Assembly: GCA_023229405.1 (NCBI GenBank)
Contig: JALNZH010000056.1
Span: 1 to 15,662 of the forward strand
Direction of reading: 5' to 3'
Length of the DNA: 15,662 bases
Source of the DNA: Bacteroidota bacterium
GTDB lineage: Bacteria > Bacteroidota > Ignavibacteria > UBA10030 > UBA8401
Shown here: piece by piece, positions 14,687 to 15,662 of the stretch
Layout: every line of letters begins with the position of its first letter
How positions within the stretch are numbered: position 1 is the stretch's first letter
Translations under genes and position numbers: made by a program
The notes under the pieces: generated by a model
What the model saw: only the letters and a program-made list of their open reading frames with translations
What the model was told of the DNA's origin: nothing
The model's database searches: none

Positions 14687-15118
14687 ATGCCATATATCAG
14701 AGTTTGGATTCACTTAGTGTGGTCCACTAAAAATAGAATGCCGCTGCTGAATAAAGAAATCCGTGCCAGGGTCTTTGATCACATCAAAACAAACGCAAAA
14801 GAAAAAGAAATTTATCTTGATACCATAAACGGTTACACTGAGCATGCACACGCGCTCATTTCGCTCGGCTCCGATCAGACAATTGCAAAGATTGCTCAAC
14901 TTATTAAAGGGGAATCCTCACATTGGATAAATCAGAATACACTGACGCGGACTAAATTTGAATGGCAGGATGAATACTTTGCAGTCTCAGTCAGCGAGTC
15001 GATGCTAGAAAAAGTTAGGGAGTATATTAACGGACAAGAAGAACATCATAGAACGAAAAACTTTGATGAAGAATATCAGGACTTCCTAAAGAAATATGGT
15101 TCTCTCAAGGAGGACTAA
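14687..15118 (+). CDS. REP-associated tyrosine transposase (IS200/TnpA Y1 family)
   Basis: This 143-residue protein is a Y1 HUH transposase of the RAYT kind. The N-terminus RVWIHLVWSTKNRMPLL is typical, the HUH site is H53-A-H55 in EHAHALISL, followed by the helix QTIAKIAQLIKGESSHWIN, then FEWQDEYFAVSVSES, and the catalytic tyrosine is Y113 in VREYINGQEEHH. Such enzymes cut and join single-stranded DNA at hairpins and are linked to REP palindromes, although most do not move themselves often. Here it sits between two cas4 fragments and is bracketed by perfect palindromes that share a core. The frame and the active-site residues are intact, so it may still work. No clear Shine-Dalgarno is seen; an AAAGGG lies at 14674-14678. 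Confidence 0.93.
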   Translation: MPYIRVWIHLVWSTKNRMPLLNKEIRARVFDHIKTNAKEKEIYLDTINGYTEHAHALISLGSDQTIAKIAQLIKGESSHWINQNTLTRTKFEWQDEYFAVSVSESMLEKVREYINGQEEHHRTKNFDEEYQDFLKKYGSLKED

Positions 15119-15139
15119 AGTCCCAGGAGGTTTTTTGGT

Positions 15140-15181
15140 GTGCCTTATTGCCACGACCTAAAGGTCGTGGCAATAAGGCAC
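15140..15181. repeat. 42-base perfect palindrome downstream of the transposase
   Basis: Two 20-base arms (first arm gtgccttattgccacgacct) surround an AA centre with no mismatch. Bases 15148-15173 form the REP-like core shared with 14611-14636. Its position 21 bases after the transposase stop suggests a REP partner or transcription stop; the following T-poor sequence argues against a standard terminator. A near-repeat acatatggcaa follows at 15180-15201. Confidence 0.85.
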
Positions 15182-15277
15182 ATATGGCAAAACATATGGC
15201 AATAACAGTCCAAAGCCAATTTGAGGAATAGTATTTACAGTGTTGACTAAAAAATTATTATCCATAGATCGAAAACT
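15182..15277. other. Short AT-rich stretch before the second cas4 fragment
   Basis: It holds the imperfect double acatatggcaa and then AT-rich sequence, with no gene supported. A promoter for the cas4 fragment and BRO gene may lie here (TTGACT at 15243-15248), but no convincing partner box is seen. Confidence 0.35.
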
Positions 15278-15373
15278 ATGTACACTGAAGACGACTTAAT
15301 ATTGATCAGCGCTATGCAGCATTACGTTTATTGTCCACAACAATGTAAGCTCATCCACGCCGAGGATAAATGA
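15278..15373 (+). pseudogene. cas4: Truncated cas4 N-terminal fragment, second copy
   Basis: The 31-residue frame begins MYTEDDLILISAMQHYVYCP and continues QQCKLIHAEDK before a TGA. It matches Cas4 through the YCPxxC motif (C19/C23) and the LIH helix start, and then ends, so the RecB nuclease core and the three C-terminal iron-sulfur cysteines are absent. It is 17 of 19 identical to the first copy in protein but carries many silent differences in DNA, so the two are not a recent duplicate. It is followed 22 bases later by the BRO-N gene, which may have replaced the rest of cas4. Confidence 0.8.
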
Positions 15374-15395
15374 AAATAATATACAAAGGAACACC

Positions 15396-15611
15396 ATGGC
15401 AAACATAAAACTCTTTGAGCAAAAGCAAATCCGATCTGTTTGGAATGAGGCAGAACAGAAAATGTATTTTGTTGTGGAAGATGTTGTTGCGGCGCTCATC
15501 GATAGCAGCGATCCCAAGCAATATGTAAAACGGATGAAGCTCCGTGATCCGGAGCTTGCCAAAGGGTGGGTACAAATTGTACCCACCCTTTCAGGGCAAT
15601 TGGCAATGTAA
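15396..15611 (+). pseudogene. Truncated BRO-N domain (phage antirepressor-like) protein
   Basis: This 71-residue frame follows AAAGGA (15385-15390) and reads as the BRO N-terminal domain: IKLFEQKQIRSVWNEAEQ, then MYFVVEDVVAALIDSSDPKQYVKRMK, then LRDPELAKGWVQIVPTLS. The family is a DNA-binding domain of phage antirepressors and baculovirus BRO proteins, usually followed by more BRO-N sequence and a C-terminal domain, giving well over 100 residues. Here translation ends seven residues after a 31-base palindrome, with GQLAM replacing the expected continuation. It therefore looks truncated, unless it is a short functional variant. Its place in the spot where cas1 and cas2 normally follow cas4 is unusual. 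Confidence 0.7.
15561..15591. repeat. 31-base palindrome in the BRO-N gene
   Basis: Arms aaagggtgggtacaa and ttgtacccacccttt are exact complements around a single A. The first arm and centre fall in codons 56-61 (KGWVQI), a conserved part of the BRO-N domain, so some of this symmetry may come from protein coding. The frame diverges from the family right after the right arm. Confidence 0.8.
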
Positions 15612-15662
15612 CGTTTAGAAAATAAAAGATTCTATTAATCTATTCTATTCATTGCTATAGAT
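15612..15662. other. Window end, AT-rich with short ctatt repeats
   Basis: A run with the repeated motif ctatt (attctattaatctattctattc) follows the BRO stop. No gene is supported; the rest of the locus, including any cas1, cas2 or CRISPR array, lies outside the window. Confidence 0.4.

Noticed and set aside
14349..15662. CRISPR array
   Set aside because: No set of regularly spaced direct repeats of 28-37 bases exists here. The repeats are isolated palindromes with unequal spacing.

Overview
The window looks like a chromosomal segment of a bacterium of moderate GC. The two PilB/GspE-type ATPases interleaved with CheY-like receivers, the GyrI/DinB/Tag cassette and the IS200-like REP transposase with its palindromes fit the Ignavibacteriota/Bacteroidota neighbourhood. 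That placement is an impression from gene content, not a phylogenetic result. Shine-Dalgarno motifs (AGGAGG, AAGGAG) are clear in front of several genes. By eye the left half is richer in GC than the cas region, which is AT-rich and may have been acquired by transfer.

Region 1 (1-3711) is a tightly packed set on the + strand: the C-terminal part of a type II/IV secretion ATPase, a receiver-only CheY-like protein, a small zinc-ribbon protein, a second and divergent full-length ATPase, and a second receiver-only protein. The zinc-ribbon protein ends in a motif like the CheY-binding peptide of FliM. The second ATPase has lost both histidines of the His box. I read the set as a regulated pilus or secretion motor module in which the second ATPase may be a regulatory paralog.

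Region 2 (3730-7708) starts with a WYL-domain regulator. It continues with a putative 38-residue small ORF, a GyrI-like protein, and a coupled run of an ABM-like monooxygenase, a DHFR/RibD-like reductase, a DinB-like protein and DNA-3-methyladenine glycosylase I. This looks like a small-molecule stress and alkylation-repair cassette. It is followed by a decayed tandem copy of the tag 3' end and by the 5' part of a truncated gene.

Region 3 (8436-15611) is a type I-C CRISPR-Cas interference operon in the usual order: cas3, cas5c, cas8c, cas7c. All four genes are open. No cas1, cas2 or CRISPR array lies in the window, and cas4 is present only as two broken N-terminal fragments. One palindromic repeat family appears three times in the operon: in frame inside cas3, in the cas3-cas5 gap, and after cas7. 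A different 28-base hairpin element splits the first cas4 fragment. Between the two cas4 fragments sits a REP-associated tyrosine transposase (RAYT) flanked by perfect palindromes that share a core with a compensatory base-pair change. After the second cas4 fragment comes a BRO-N (phage antirepressor-like) gene that ends just past a 31-base palindrome. Overall, interference could still work, while the adaptation end has been eroded by small palindromic elements and their transposase.
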